Shown: positions 8,633 through 17,558, numbered from the stretch's first letter. The stretch is DNA of 35,800 bases from Methylotenera sp. (GCA_005797835.1 SYKG01000007.1:1-35800), one strand, 5' to 3'. Translations and numbers: made by a program. Notes: generated by a model from the sequence alone, not told the origin.

Positions 8633-8769
8633 TCTAATTTTGCTTTATGTTTGGACTGCCTTTTAAACTTAGTTTTGTCTTTTTCAACTTTAGGTTTAAA
8701 AGGTAAGTCAGCACGAAAAAGTGCATAATGGGTTTGAGAACGTAATTTAAGCTTTCTAATTTGTTTCAT
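8629..8769 (-). CDS. Small basic protein resembling the ribosome-rescue factor ArfA
   Basis: This 46-codon frame begins MKQIRKLKLR and is strongly basic. It follows the MarC-family gene by 6 bases on the same strand. Its core, residues 18-41 (pieces FRADLPFKPKVEKDK and KFKRQSKHK), lines up with the conserved ArfA pattern of a PLF-like motif, then R/K-x-x-VEK-x-K, then aromatic-x-R-x-x-KH. ArfA enters the empty mRNA channel of ribosomes stalled on broken messages and recruits release factor 2. The GKGS insert of the enterobacterial protein is missing, and the C-terminal tail of immature ArfA is absent. The ribosome site is weak (TAAG). The match is by eye, so this is a proposal. Confidence 0.5.
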   Translation of the reverse strand: MKQIRKLKLRSQTHYALFRADLPFKPKVEKDKTKFKRQSKHKAKLD

Positions 8770-8775
8770 TAAAAC

Positions 8776-9393
8776 TTACGCAATAATATCTAGTATGCCT
8801 CGGGTTATAAATTCAATTGCCATAGAACCTAAAAGTAAACCCATAACGCGAGTGATAATTTTAGTACCTACCGCACCGATGACTTTAGAAATATTTTCAG
8901 CAAAGCTCAAAGTAAGCCAAATTGATAACGAGACAAAAATACATGGCAGTACAAGAAAAGTTTGATTTAAAAAATTAGGCGCTTGATGGGCAGCAATGAT
9001 CATATTGCTGATAGCACCCGGACCGGCTAGAAGCGGAATGCTGAGGGGAACAAAAGCAATCAACTCTTTTTCTGACTTACTATTTTGTGTTGACTCCATA
9101 ATTTGATTACGCCCTAACATCATGTATATCGCCATAATGAGAAGAAGTACTCCGCCACAAATCTGAAAACTTGGCATAGTAATACCAAAGATATTTAAAA
9201 TTTTGTCCCCTAAGAAAAGGGAAACTACAAGAATGATAAAGACCGTCCAAGCTGTCATTCTAGCCACATTTTTTTTATTAATTTTTTTATGTTGACCAGT
9301 TAAACTCAAATAAATGGGTAAACATCCAGGCGGATCAACAATAGCTATCATAGCGATAGTCGTTTTAATTATGAAAGTCCACTCGATCATCAT
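8776..9393 (-). CDS. MarC-family integral membrane protein
   Basis: This is an inner-membrane protein of the MarC/YhgN family, about 205 residues with six predicted helices. Family function is unsettled; MarC itself is no longer thought to act in antibiotic resistance. Recognisable parts are IAIVDPPGCLPIYLSLT in the first helix region and the matching internal half LLAGPGAISNMIIAAH, the usual repeated Pro/Gly motifs, followed by VMGLLLGSMAIEFITRGI near the end. The frame opens TTG-ATG-ATG. I take the first ATG (9393), with GGA 5 bases before it. It lies 22 bases downstream of the radical SAM gene on the same strand. Confidence 0.88.
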   Translation of the reverse strand: MMIEWTFIIKTTIAMIAIVDPPGCLPIYLSLTGQHKKINKKNVARMTAWTVFIILVVSLFLGDKILNIFGITMPSFQICGGVLLLIMAIYMMLGRNQIMESTQNSKSEKELIAFVPLSIPLLAGPGAISNMIIAAHQAPNFLNQTFLVLPCIFVSLSIWLTLSFAENISKVIGAVGTKIITRVMGLLLGSMAIEFITRGILDIIA

Positions 9394-9415
9394 CAATTTC
9401 CGAAGTTATAAAGAT

Positions 9416-10267
9416 TTAATAACTAACTGTTGATACTACACCATTATTTTTAAGCTGTTCCGCAATGTTTTTTAAGACATCAATACTTATCCTACCAAGA
9501 CGGCCTGCCATTGGTTGCATCGATGGCCTTGCGATTCCATATAAAAGTACGCCCTTGATATTTTTTTTAGCCTTTTTAACTAGGTTAATATATGCATCTA
9601 TCTCTTTTTGAGTAGGCTCTTTATTATCAATAGTAAAAATACACGTTTGAACAAAGGTAGGGCAAATTTCACTGCAGAGTTTTAGTCTGTCAATGATTTG
9701 TTCAGTTTTTAAATTAACTTGATTAATTTTCTGAATACTTTCTTCCGAAGCAGCGTCGACTTTAAACCAAACTTCACCATTTATTTTTGCAAGTACTTTA
9801 ATAGCTTCAAGGACTGATTTCTTATGAATTAAACTACCATTTGTAATCAAACGAATTTTAATTTTGTTTAGCAGTTTAAATTCATCAACAAGGTTTTTAA
9901 CAATTAAAATTGTCTCTAAAAACTCCTCAGCACTTGTAGGCTCACCATTTCCTGAAAAAGCTATATCTTTTAAATGACGGTCTTCTTCCGCCACATTATC
10001 AACCATGTAATCGCCATGCATGATTTCGTGCAGAAAAAAACGTAATTCATTTTCGAGTACATTTAATTCAATTGGCGGGGGTGAGCCACGGGTTAGATTC
10101 GGTACTTCGCAATATATACATTGCCAGTTACATGCGCTGTTTACATTTAAGTTAATACCTATAGACAGTCCACCAGCTCGCCTTGAAACAACAGAATAAA
10201 TATATTTAAGACCACTTAATTCACGGCTGTGGTCGTAAATACTGAGATATTGCTTGGATGCATTCAT
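9416..10267 (-). CDS. Radical SAM protein (COG0731-like), substrate unknown
   Basis: This 283-residue protein carries the radical SAM iron-sulfur motif CxxxCxxC at Cys46, Cys50 and Cys53 (CNWQCIYC), preceded by SIGINLNVNSA. It also has the glycine-rich SAM-binding segment DIAFSGNGEPTSAEEF and the strand RLITNGSLI. The layout resembles wyosine-synthase-like radical SAM proteins of COG0731, but the archaeal/eukaryal tRNA substrate is absent in bacteria, so the reaction is unknown. The ending GRLGRISIDVLKNIAEQL is seen in bacterial relatives. The gene lies 9 bases after the sulfurtransferase-like gene and is probably cotranscribed with it. Confidence 0.85.
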   Translation of the reverse strand: MNASKQYLSIYDHSRELSGLKYIYSVVSRRAGGLSIGINLNVNSACNWQCIYCEVPNLTRGSPPPIELNVLENELRFFLHEIMHGDYMVDNVAEEDRHLKDIAFSGNGEPTSAEEFLETILIVKNLVDEFKLLNKIKIRLITNGSLIHKKSVLEAIKVLAKINGEVWFKVDAASEESIQKINQVNLKTEQIIDRLKLCSEICPTFVQTCIFTIDNKEPTQKEIDAYINLVKKAKKNIKGVLLYGIARPSMQPMAGRLGRISIDVLKNIAEQLKNNGVVSTVSY

Positions 10268-10276
10268 TTAAGAAAG

Positions 10277-10696
10277 CTACTTGAGGGAGTAAAGACGATC
10301 TTTTAGTAAAGAAAGGTCATAGCCTGCATTCATAGTTTTACTTAAAATTTCCTCAATGGATAGCGATTTTGCCTGGGACAAAGCCCAAAGTGCTGAGCAT
10401 CGAGTTCCAGTTCGACAATAGGCAAAAATTGGTTTTTGAGCCACTTCAAAATAGTTCCTAAACTGAAGAATATCATTATCAGAAATTTGACTTCCAATCA
10501 CAGGCTGATGAATAGATTGCAACCCTAATTTTTGCGCTTCTTTCTCAATGGCTGCAAAATCAATCTGATCTTCAGATTCTTGATCAGGACGGTTACAAAA
10601 AATCGTTTTATAGCCTTGCGACTGAATTGTTTTCAAATCATCGATCATGATTTGATCTGAAACTGTGAGTTCGCTGTTGATTTTATTAAATTTCAT
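10277..10696 (-). CDS. TIGR01244-type sulfurtransferase/phosphatase-like protein (DUF442)
   Basis: This 139-residue protein begins with a segment like the DUF442 family (LTVSDQIMIDDLKTIQSQGYKTIFCNRPDQE), given here by its parts TVSDQIMIDDLKTI and TIFCNRPDQE. It has the active-site loop YCRTGTRCSALWA. Cys94 and Arg99 form CX4R, the rhodanese-length loop rather than the CX5R of protein phosphatases. Relatives are called beta-lactamase-hydrolase-like or sulfur transferases, and some act in sulfide oxidation. The substrate here cannot be told. The gene sits between hemW and the radical SAM gene with 8-9 base gaps. Confidence 0.85.
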   Translation of the reverse strand: MKFNKINSELTVSDQIMIDDLKTIQSQGYKTIFCNRPDQESEDQIDFAAIEKEAQKLGLQSIHQPVIGSQISDNDILQFRNYFEVAQKPIFAYCRTGTRCSALWALSQAKSLSIEEILSKTMNAGYDLSLLKDRLYSLK

Positions 10697-10704
10697 ACCT
10701 TATT

Positions 10705-11874
10705 TTACTTTAAAAAAATACTTAGTAGGTCATTTAAAAAACGTTGGCCTAAAAGTGTTGGTTTAATAATGGTCTGATCCATACTTATTAATTTTTTGTT
10801 TATAGCAGTTTTAAGTTCTTTATCAATGGTCGAAATATTAAGACCTGTCTTTTCTTGAAAGCTATTGATTGAAAAACCATCAATAAGACGCAAGTGATTC
10901 ATCATAAACTCAAAAGCTAAATCTTTCTCTAAAACAATTGTTTCTGCTTCAATCATATTTTGTGTGTTTATTTTTTCCATATATTGCTTTGGATTTTTAT
11001 ACCGACTTTCACGTGTTATCTTGTCGTGAAATGTGAGTTTGCTGTGCGCACCTGCACCTATACCTAAATAATCACCAAATTGCCAATAATTAAGATTATG
11101 TTGGCATTGTGATTTAGGTTTTGCAAAAGCAGAGGTTTCATAATGTTGATAACCCTGCTGACTTAAAATAGTTTCAATGGTTTCTTGCATGAGTGAACTG
11201 TCATCTTCTAGAGGCAATTGAGGGGGGTGCTTAAAAAAAAATGTGTTTGGTTCAATTGTAAGGTGATAAAAAGATAAATGCTGCGTATTAAAAGAAGTTG
11301 CAGTATTCGCATCATCAATGGCTTCATTTACTGTCTGATGTGGTAATGCATACATTAAATCTAAATTTATTTCATCAAAATAACGCATTGCAATTTCAAT
11401 ACCCTTTTTAGCGTCTTGACTATTATGGATGCGACCTAGTGACTGAAGATGCCTATCATTAAATGACTGAATACCAAGAGATATCCTTGTCACCCCTGCT
11501 TCCTTATAGCCTTCGAAATGAAGAGCATCAACCGCACCTGGGTTGGCTTCAAGTGTAATTTCTGCATCATATAAAATGGGTGTGAGCGCATTCACTTGAC
11601 TTAGAATTTTTTTAATAGCTTTTCCACTAAAAAGACTTGGAGTGCCACCACCAAAAAAAATAGAATAGATTTTTCTGCCCCAAATTTTAGGCAATGAATA
11701 TTCAAGATCTCTAATGAGTGCATCGACATAAAGGGACTCTATGTCGGTTAAATTTTCATTTCCTTTATGCTCGTGTGAATTAAAATCACAGTAAGGGCAT
11801 TTTTTTATACACCAAGGAATGTGGACATAAAGAGAAAGCGGGGGAGGCATAGCGAGTCTTGAAATTTGACCCAT
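10705..11874 (-). CDS. hemW: Radical SAM haem chaperone HemW
   Basis: HemW is related to coproporphyrinogen oxidase HemN, but acts as a haem-binding chaperone that delivers haem to respiratory enzymes. The cluster motif is CIKKCPYCDFNSH with Cys22, Cys26 and Cys29. The fourth HemN cysteine is replaced, as is usual in HemW. IFFGGGTPSLFSG is the SAM-binding segment, EANPGAV and GVTRISLGIQSFND are further family blocks, and the HemN C-terminal domain follows (YLGIGAGAHSKL). At 389 residues it has normal length. ATG 11874 is chosen; the ATG at 11850 also leaves an intact HemW N-terminus (MPPPLSLYVHIPWC), and neither has a good ribosome site. Confidence 0.93.
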   Translation of the reverse strand: MGQISRLAMPPPLSLYVHIPWCIKKCPYCDFNSHEHKGNENLTDIESLYVDALIRDLEYSLPKIWGRKIYSIFFGGGTPSLFSGKAIKKILSQVNALTPILYDAEITLEANPGAVDALHFEGYKEAGVTRISLGIQSFNDRHLQSLGRIHNSQDAKKGIEIAMRYFDEINLDLMYALPHQTVNEAIDDANTATSFNTQHLSFYHLTIEPNTFFFKHPPQLPLEDDSSLMQETIETILSQQGYQHYETSAFAKPKSQCQHNLNYWQFGDYLGIGAGAHSKLTFHDKITRESRYKNPKQYMEKINTQNMIEAETIVLEKDLAFEFMMNHLRLIDGFSINSFQEKTGLNISTIDKELKTAINKKLISMDQTIIKPTLLGQRFLNDLLSIFLK

Positions 11875-11880
11875 TTAAAT

Positions 11881-12108
11881 TTACTTATTTTTTAGATAAG
11901 GATTAATTAGATCATCAATCATTTGATGAAGTGTATCTTTCATTTGTTTTTCAGATACTTCCATCAAAAGCCCATCTTCAATTGCATCTTGAGAAAGTTG
12001 TTTTAATTCATTAAAGTTTTCTTTCATAACTTTAATTTTTTCTTCACATGACACGATTGTTTTATCATCGCGAACCCAGGTAGGCCATTTATTTTTTGAT
12101 TTATCCAT
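11881..12108 (-). CDS. Conserved small hypothetical protein
   Basis: This is a 75-residue soluble, charged protein with no motif I can name. It begins MDKSKNKWPTWVRDD and contains SCEEKIKVMKENFNEL, which looks helical. I recall similar small proteins beside rdgB and hemW in other betaproteobacteria, which supports a real gene, but give no function. Its start overlaps the end of rdgB by 8 bases (ATGGATAA), so translation is probably coupled. hemW starts 6 bases after its stop. Confidence 0.75.
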   Translation of the reverse strand: MDKSKNKWPTWVRDDKTIVSCEEKIKVMKENFNELKQLSQDAIEDGLLMEVSEKQMKDTLHQMIDDLINPYLKNK

Positions 12109-12697
12109 ACATTTGATTTAGTTTTAATTTAAGTTTATTTAATGCCTGTCCCCGGTGACTAATTCGATTTTTAATTTGTGAGGGTAATTCTGCCACAGCT
12201 TTTTCAGTCATATGGTCTAAAAATAAGGGGTCATAGCCAAAACCCCCAGACCCTCGCGGGGCTCTTAAGATTTCCCCATGCCATATGCCTTCAGTAATAA
12301 TGGGTTCTGGATCGAATTCATGTTTAATAAAAACAATCACACAGATGTAATGAGCATTTCGATTTGATTCGTTTTCTAAACTTTTTAAAAGTTTCTCGTT
12401 ATTTTTTTGATCTGATGAGGGGTCTCCGGCAAATCTAGCTGACAAGACACCAGGTTTACCTTCAAGGACATCCACGCAGATTCCTGAATCATCGGCAATA
12501 GCAGGTAAGTTTGATAAACGACTTGCATACCTTGCTTTGATAAGTGCATTTTCAACGAATGTATGAAAAGGTTCTTCAGTCGCATCAATTTTAAAGTGTG
12601 ATTGCGGAAGTATCTCAAAGTTCATATCGTTCAGGATCGAGCGAATTTCGATGAGTTTTTTGGCATTGCTTGTTGCAATGACGATTTGATTCTTCAT
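12101..12697 (-). CDS. rdgB: dITP/XTP pyrophosphatase (RdgB/HAM1 family)
   Basis: RdgB hydrolyses dITP, ITP and XTP to monophosphates and so keeps deaminated purines out of DNA and RNA. The 198 residues match the family. Seen are the N-terminal IATSNAKKLIEI (substrate-contacting Ser/Asn/Lys), NALIKARYAS, the DDSGICVDVLEGKPG block with the metal-binding and catalytic acids, the GSGGFGYDPLF loop and the C-terminal SHRGQAL. The gene starts 4 bases after rph, as in many proteobacteria, and overlaps the next gene by 8 bases. Confidence 0.96.
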   Translation of the reverse strand: MKNQIVIATSNAKKLIEIRSILNDMNFEILPQSHFKIDATEEPFHTFVENALIKARYASRLSNLPAIADDSGICVDVLEGKPGVLSARFAGDPSSDQKNNEKLLKSLENESNRNAHYICVIVFIKHEFDPEPIITEGIWHGEILRAPRGSGGFGYDPLFLDHMTEKAVAELPSQIKNRISHRGQALNKLKLKLNQMYG

Positions 12698-12701
12698 GTA
12701 G

Positions 12702-13415
12702 TTACTTTAAAACATTTTTTTGTAATTGAATAAGCTCTTTTATGCCATTCGCGGCAAGGTCAGACATTACATCCATCATTTCACGAGAAAAAGGGTTACC
12801 TTCTGCAGTCCCCTGAATTTCAACGAAACCACCTGAACCAGTCATCACAATATTCATGTCTGTATCGCAATTTGAATCTTCATTGTAATCTAAATCTAAT
12901 AATGGCTTTCCCTCGTGAAGTCCTACAGATATTGCTGCGACAGAATCAATCAGTGGTGATTCAGTAATGAGTTTTTGGTTGGTTAGGTGTGAAATAGCGT
13001 CGTGAAGTGCGACATAAGCACCGGTAATACTTGCAGTTCGTGTTCCCCCATCAGCTTGAATGACATCACAATCAATTTGAATGGTGCGTTCGCCGAGCTT
13101 TTTTAAATCAATAATTGCTCTTAAGCTACGTCCAATAAGACGTTGAATTTCTTGAGTACGACCTGATTGTTTTCCGCGCGTGGCCTCACGATCCATTCTA
13201 GATCCTGTGGATCTTGGAAGCATGCCATACTCGGCGGTAATCCAACCTTGGTTTTGACCCTTTAAAAAAGAAGGGACTTTTTCGTCGATACTTGCAGTGC
13301 AGAGAACTTGGGTATCACCGAATTTAACTAAGACAGAACCTTCCGCATGTTTTGTATAATGCCTAATAATTTCAACCGGTCTTAATTGGTTGTGAGCGCG
13401 TTGATTTAATCTCAT
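12702..13415 (-). CDS. rph: Ribonuclease PH
   Basis: This is a phosphate-dependent 3'-exoribonuclease that trims tRNA 3' ends; it forms a hexamer in the cytoplasm. The frame is open from a TTG at 13430, but the ATG at 13415 gives [16 protein letters not shown], the family start, with GAGGAAG 8 bases upstream. That makes 237 residues, the usual length. Family blocks are [49 protein letters not shown] (phosphate-binding arginines; quoted part [15 protein letters not shown]), [19 protein letters not shown] and [12 protein letters not shown]. It heads the minus-strand run down to 8629. Confidence 0.97.
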   Translation of the reverse strand: MRLNQRAHNQLRPVEIIRHYTKHAEGSVLVKFGDTQVLCTASIDEKVPSFLKGQNQGWITAEYGMLPRSTGSRMDREATRGKQSGRTQEIQRLIGRSLRAIIDLKKLGERTIQIDCDVIQADGGTRTASITGAYVALHDAISHLTNQKLITESPLIDSVAAISVGLHEGKPLLDLDYNEDSNCDTDMNIVMTGSGGFVEIQGTAEGNPFSREMMDVMSDLAANGIKELIQLQKNVLK

Positions 13416-13441
13416 GATCTTCTTCCTCAATTGATGCCGAC

Positions 13442-13447
13442 ATTATA
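13442..13447 (-). promoter_or_regulatory. Candidate -10 box for the rph operon
   Basis: On the minus strand this reads TATAAT, 26 bases before the rph ATG, which leaves room for the GAGGAAG ribosome site in a short leader. The -35 region is weak (ATATCA at a 17-base spacing). Confidence 0.4.
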
Positions 13448-13549
13448 TGCCAGCTTTAATTGATTGATATCTTGTCATTTAAAGGTTTTAGTCGCAAATG
13501 CAACTATAGATTGATAAAATGAGGCTTAAACATCGAGTTGGACAAACTT

Positions 13550-14416
13550 ATGGCCTTAAGTATGACCGGGTTTTCTTTTATAGAAGCAGATACTGAGCAA
13601 GGTAATTTACTCCTTGAATTTCGGTCTCTGAATAATCGATATTTAGAGCTTCAAGTGAAATTAGATGAGTCTTTAAGATCTTTTGAACCTATGATTCGCG
13701 ATCTAATATCAGCGGAAGTTAAAAGAGGTAAAGTGGATTGTAGAATTTATTTCAAATCTAAAACGCACGCGCTTGATGTTAAAAATGTAGACCCAATGAA
13801 ATTAAAACAGCTTGCAAATTCGGTCGATGAAATTGCAAAATATTTTCCTCATGTACAACCCATTAATACCCTTGATATCCTAAAAACGATTGAAATTATG
13901 CACGATCAATCAGTTGATATGAATTTACTCGAGCAAGATCTTAAAAAAAATCTTAAAGAAGCTATGATAGAAATTCAGTTATCAAAAGCCCGTGAAGGGG
14001 AAAAATTACAAAAGATTTTATTGGATAAATTAAAAGAAATTGAAGTACTGGTAGGAGAGGCTAAAAAAAACTTACCTATTTTAATCAAAGAGTATCAAAC
14101 TAAAATTGAAAATAAATTTAAAGAAGCATTGATTGCAATCGATGATGATCGACTAAAACAAGAGTTTCTTATTTTTATACAAAAGATGGACATTGACGAA
14201 GAACTGAATCGAATTACATCCCATATTGATGAAGTAAGACGTTTACTTAAAATGGATGGCATGATTGGTAAAAAATTAGACTTTATGATGCAAGAACTCA
14301 ATCGTGAGGCGAATACTTTAGGTTCAAAATCTATATCACCTAAAACTTCACAAATCTCTGTCGATTTAAAAGTTTTGATTGAGCAAATGCGCGAACAAAT
14401 TCAAAATATTGAATAA
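13550..14416 (+). CDS. YicC-family endoribonuclease/adaptor
   Basis: YicC-family proteins are cytoplasmic RNA-cleaving or RNA-decay adaptor proteins. The N-terminal domain begins SMTGF and continues with EFRSLNNRYLELQVKLDES. The C-terminal DUF1732 part ends GKKLDFMMQELNREANTLGSK, shown by the piece MMQELNREANTLGSKS. The frame can be opened at TTG 13538, but ATG 13550 has GGA 7 bases upstream and gives MALSMTGF, the family start. That makes 288 residues, normal length. It is followed 19 bases later by gmk, a neighbour pairing found in many bacteria. Confidence 0.92.
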   Translation: MALSMTGFSFIEADTEQGNLLLEFRSLNNRYLELQVKLDESLRSFEPMIRDLISAEVKRGKVDCRIYFKSKTHALDVKNVDPMKLKQLANSVDEIAKYFPHVQPINTLDILKTIEIMHDQSVDMNLLEQDLKKNLKEAMIEIQLSKAREGEKLQKILLDKLKEIEVLVGEAKKNLPILIKEYQTKIENKFKEALIAIDDDRLKQEFLIFIQKMDIDEELNRITSHIDEVRRLLKMDGMIGKKLDFMMQELNREANTLGSKSISPKTSQISVDLKVLIEQMREQIQNIE

Positions 14417-14435
14417 TAATGATTAGAATATCGAT

Positions 14436-15047
14436 ATGAGCCAAGCCCATTTATTTATTATTGCAGCAGCGTCCGGTTCCGGCAAAACAACCCTTGTAAA
14501 AGCATTATTAAATAAAGATAAGAACCTTCAAGCTTCTGTGTCACATACGACCCGAAAAGCCCGCCCAGCTGAATTAGAGGGCATAGATTATCACTTTGTT
14601 AATCAAGATACCTTCATAGATTTGAAGAAAAAAGGTGAGTTTTTAGAATCTGCCGAGTGTCATGGGGCTATGTACGGCACGAGTAAAAAATCTGTTCAGT
14701 TAATTCTTAATCAAAAGAAAGACGTTATCCTAGAAATTGATTGGCAAGGGGCGCAAGCTCTTAAAAATCAATTTAAAGAAGCGGTTTCAATTTTTGTATT
14801 ACCGCCCTCTGTGGAAACTTTGGCTGAAAGATTAAATAAGCGCGGACATGATAGTGAAGAGACGATTGCACAAAGACTTGCAGTGGCTCGAGAAGAGATG
14901 AGCCATGTAGATGAGTTTGATTATGTTACAATCAATGATGACTTTGAATTAGCACTCCAAGATCTTATGGCAATTATTCGATCTACCCGATTAAAATGTC
15001 ATATTCAGCTTGTACGACATAGTACCTTAATTAAAAACTTGATTTAA
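14436..15047 (+). CDS. gmk: Guanylate kinase
   Basis: Gmk phosphorylates GMP to GDP with ATP. The Walker A loop is SGSGKTT at residues 13-19. The GMP-binding part is seen in [21 protein letters not shown] and [20 protein letters not shown] (short pieces TTRKARPAE and [11 protein letters not shown]). [12 protein letters not shown] is the Walker B strand, and the lid helix carries [17 protein letters not shown]. At 203 residues it has normal length. No clear Shine-Dalgarno sequence precedes the ATG. Confidence 0.97.
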   Translation: MSQAHLFIIAAASGSGKTTLVKALLNKDKNLQASVSHTTRKARPAELEGIDYHFVNQDTFIDLKKKGEFLESAECHGAMYGTSKKSVQLILNQKKDVILEIDWQGAQALKNQFKEAVSIFVLPPSVETLAERLNKRGHDSEETIAQRLAVAREEMSHVDEFDYVTINDDFELALQDLMAIIRSTRLKCHIQLVRHSTLIKNLI

Positions 15048-15063
15048 AATTTGGAGAAATAAT

Positions 15064-15279
15064 ATGGCACGAATAACAGTAGACGACTGTTTAGAGGTGA
15101 TTCCTAATCGCTTTAAACTTACTTTAGCTGCCGCATATCGGGCAAGACAACTAGCCAATGGAGCTGAACCATTAGTAAGTACACATGGTTTAAAAGACAA
15201 ACCCACAGTATTAGCGCTAAGAGAAATTGCAGCGGGTAAAGTTGGCCTTGAGATTTTAAATAAAAAAACATCCTACTAA
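15064..15279 (+). CDS. rpoZ: DNA-directed RNA polymerase omega subunit
   Basis: This small RNA polymerase subunit helps assemble beta' and is a ppGpp contact point in proteobacteria. The 71-residue protein has [19 protein letters not shown], the [13 protein letters not shown] segment and [14 protein letters not shown] stands 7 bases before the ATG. Its place between gmk and spoT is conserved in proteobacteria. Confidence 0.96.
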   Translation: MARITVDDCLEVIPNRFKLTLAAAYRARQLANGAEPLVSTHGLKDKPTVLALREIAAGKVGLEILNKKTSY

Positions 15280-15320
15280 TTCTTTAATTAGGATATCAAC
15301 GCCCTCAAAAAATAAATACC

Positions 15321-17522
15321 ATGGCTAGCACCGCTCATTTTAATAAAGCGGATTCTCAAAAAGCACCGCCCCTTCCTCTACTGCCTGCCGATAATGAAGA
15401 GTCCGAGCTAACAACTCTTCTCAAGGTCTATTTAAAACCCAAAGATATCCAAAAGATATGGCTGGCATATCGATTTAGTGACGAAGCGCATCACGGTCAA
15501 TCGAGACGAAGTGGCGAGCCATATATTGTTCATCCTGTGGAGGTAGCTTGCACTTTAGCAAGACTTCATCTTGACGCCCCCACCATTCTTGCAGCTCTTC
15601 TTCACGACGTGGTTGAAGACACAACCATTACAAGCAAAGAAATTGAAAAAAAATTTGGTAAGCAAGTATCTGAATTAGTCGACGGTTTGTCTAAGCTCGA
15701 TAAAATTGAATTACAAGATGCAACTGAAGCACAAGCTGAAAATTTTAGAAAAATGTTATTGGCCATGGCGAATGATGTTCGCGTCATTTTAGTGAAGCTC
15801 GCAGATCGTCTTCATAATATGCAAACCCTAGAAGTTTTAAGTCCCGAAAAACAAAAAAGAATTGCACAAGAAACACATGATATTTATGCACCTATTGCAA
15901 ATCGATTGGGTTTAAACACCATTTATCAAGAGCTTGAAGATTTAAGTTTTAAATACCTTTACCCTATGCGCTATCGTGCCATTCAACAAGCTATGAAAGC
16001 TTCTCGAGGGAATCGTCGCGAAGTTGTTGCAAAAATTACCGTGGCTATTCAACAAAAATTAATTGAGATGAAAATCAGCGCTGAAGTCACAGGACGTGAA
16101 AAAAATACTTATAGTGTTTATAAAAAAATGAGTGAAAAGGGCATGTCATTTTCACAGATTAATGATATTTATGCATTTAGAGTTATTGTAAAAGAGGAGT
16201 GCGATACTTATTTAGCCTTAGGGGCGTTGCATGCCTTATATAAACCTCTCCCAGGCAAAATCAAGGATTATATTGCGATTCCAAAAGCAAATGGTTATCA
16301 ATCGTTACATTCAAGTTTATTTGGACCCTTTGGTACACCCATTGAAGTTCAAATACGTAGTGAAAAAATGCATGAACTTGCAGAAGCAGGCGTTGCAGCG
16401 CATTGGCTCTACAAAACTAAAGACGCTAATTTAACCGAACTACAACAACAGACACATCAGTGGTTAAAACGTCTTTTAGAAATACAATCCGATAGTCCAG
16501 ATTCTCTCGAATTCTTAGAGCATTTAAAAGTTGATCTTTTCCCTGATGAAGTTTATGTGTTTACTCCTAAAGGAAAAATTCTAACTCTTCCCAAGGGCTC
16601 TACTGCAGTTGATTTTGCATATGCGGTACATAGTGATGTGGGGAATTGTTGTGTGGCTGCAAAATATAATCAAGAACTTGTTCCTCTTCGAGCAGAAGTG
16701 AATCACGGCGATCGTATTGAAATTATTACAGCGCCCCTGGCTAAACCCAATCCTGCATGGCTTAATTTTGTCATTACAGGCAAAGCAAGATCACATATTA
16801 GACAATATTTAAAATCTATTAAATCAGAGGAGTCTTCAAGGCTTGGTGCAGGTATGCTAAATCAAGCTCTCAAGGCTTTACATATTAATCCCTCATCCAT
16901 CAAAGAATCTCATTGGAAAAAATTAATCAGTGATTATGGTCTTAAAAATAAGGAAGATATTTTGGCTGAAATTGGTTTAGGCAAACGTATGAATGTCATG
17001 GTGGCAAACCAGCTTGTTGGCTTCATGGAAGGTTCAGGTCATCTCAAAGGCCAACAAAAACAATTGAATGTCATCACCATTAAAGGTTCTGAAAGTATGG
17101 CGATTCAATTAGCATCATGTTGCCACCCAATTCCAGGGGATCCTATTTTAGGATTCATTAATAAAGATAGAGGGCTTGTTGTTCATACTCATGATTGCTC
17201 AGCAATTCGTAAATTTAAACTTGATCCTGAAAAATGGCTCGATGTCGAATGGGATCCAAATCCAGATCGTTTATTTAAAGTAAACTTACAAATCATGGTA
17301 TTAAATGAGCGTGGGATGCTTGCTAAGATTTCGTCTGTGATTGCAGAATCAGATTCAAATATTGATAATGTCAATGTTGAAGAATCGGATGGGGGACACT
17401 TTGTAAATGTGAATTTTATTGTGCAAGTGCATAATCGTATTCACTTGGCAGAACTCATACGAAACCTAAGAAAGATTAATAATATTTCAAGAATTAATCG
17501 CGTTAAGATGAAAAATTTTTGA
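15321..17522 (+). CDS. spoT: Bifunctional (p)ppGpp synthase/hydrolase (SpoT/RelA family)
   Basis: This enzyme makes and degrades the stringent-response alarmone (p)ppGpp. All parts look intact over 733 residues. The HD hydrolase domain carries HHGQSRRSGEPYIVHP and LLHDVVEDT with His95-Asp96. The synthetase domain has KDYIAIPKANGYQSLHSS near residue 325. TGS comes next (DEVYVFTPKGKILTLPKG, about 415-470), followed by the conserved-cysteine region CCHPIPGD near 605 and a C-terminal ACT domain (about 655-730). Both active sites look complete, so I call it bifunctional. No good ribosome site precedes the ATG. Confidence 0.96.
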   Translation: MASTAHFNKADSQKAPPLPLLPADNEESELTTLLKVYLKPKDIQKIWLAYRFSDEAHHGQSRRSGEPYIVHPVEVACTLARLHLDAPTILAALLHDVVEDTTITSKEIEKKFGKQVSELVDGLSKLDKIELQDATEAQAENFRKMLLAMANDVRVILVKLADRLHNMQTLEVLSPEKQKRIAQETHDIYAPIANRLGLNTIYQELEDLSFKYLYPMRYRAIQQAMKASRGNRREVVAKITVAIQQKLIEMKISAEVTGREKNTYSVYKKMSEKGMSFSQINDIYAFRVIVKEECDTYLALGALHALYKPLPGKIKDYIAIPKANGYQSLHSSLFGPFGTPIEVQIRSEKMHELAEAGVAAHWLYKTKDANLTELQQQTHQWLKRLLEIQSDSPDSLEFLEHLKVDLFPDEVYVFTPKGKILTLPKGSTAVDFAYAVHSDVGNCCVAAKYNQELVPLRAEVNHGDRIEIITAPLAKPNPAWLNFVITGKARSHIRQYLKSIKSEESSRLGAGMLNQALKALHINPSSIKESHWKKLISDYGLKNKEDILAEIGLGKRMNVMVANQLVGFMEGSGHLKGQQKQLNVITIKGSESMAIQLASCCHPIPGDPILGFINKDRGLVVHTHDCSAIRKFKLDPEKWLDVEWDPNPDRLFKVNLQIMVLNERGMLAKISSVIAESDSNIDNVNVEESDGGHFVNVNFIVQVHNRIHLAELIRNLRKINNISRINRVKMKNF

Positions 17523-17558
17523 AATACCTTTATTTAAAATTCATGAAAGATTTAAAAA

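Noticed and set aside
15602-16434. Extra frames inside spoT on both strands
   Set aside because: They are shadows of the intact spoT reading frame, which shows continuous family motifs.
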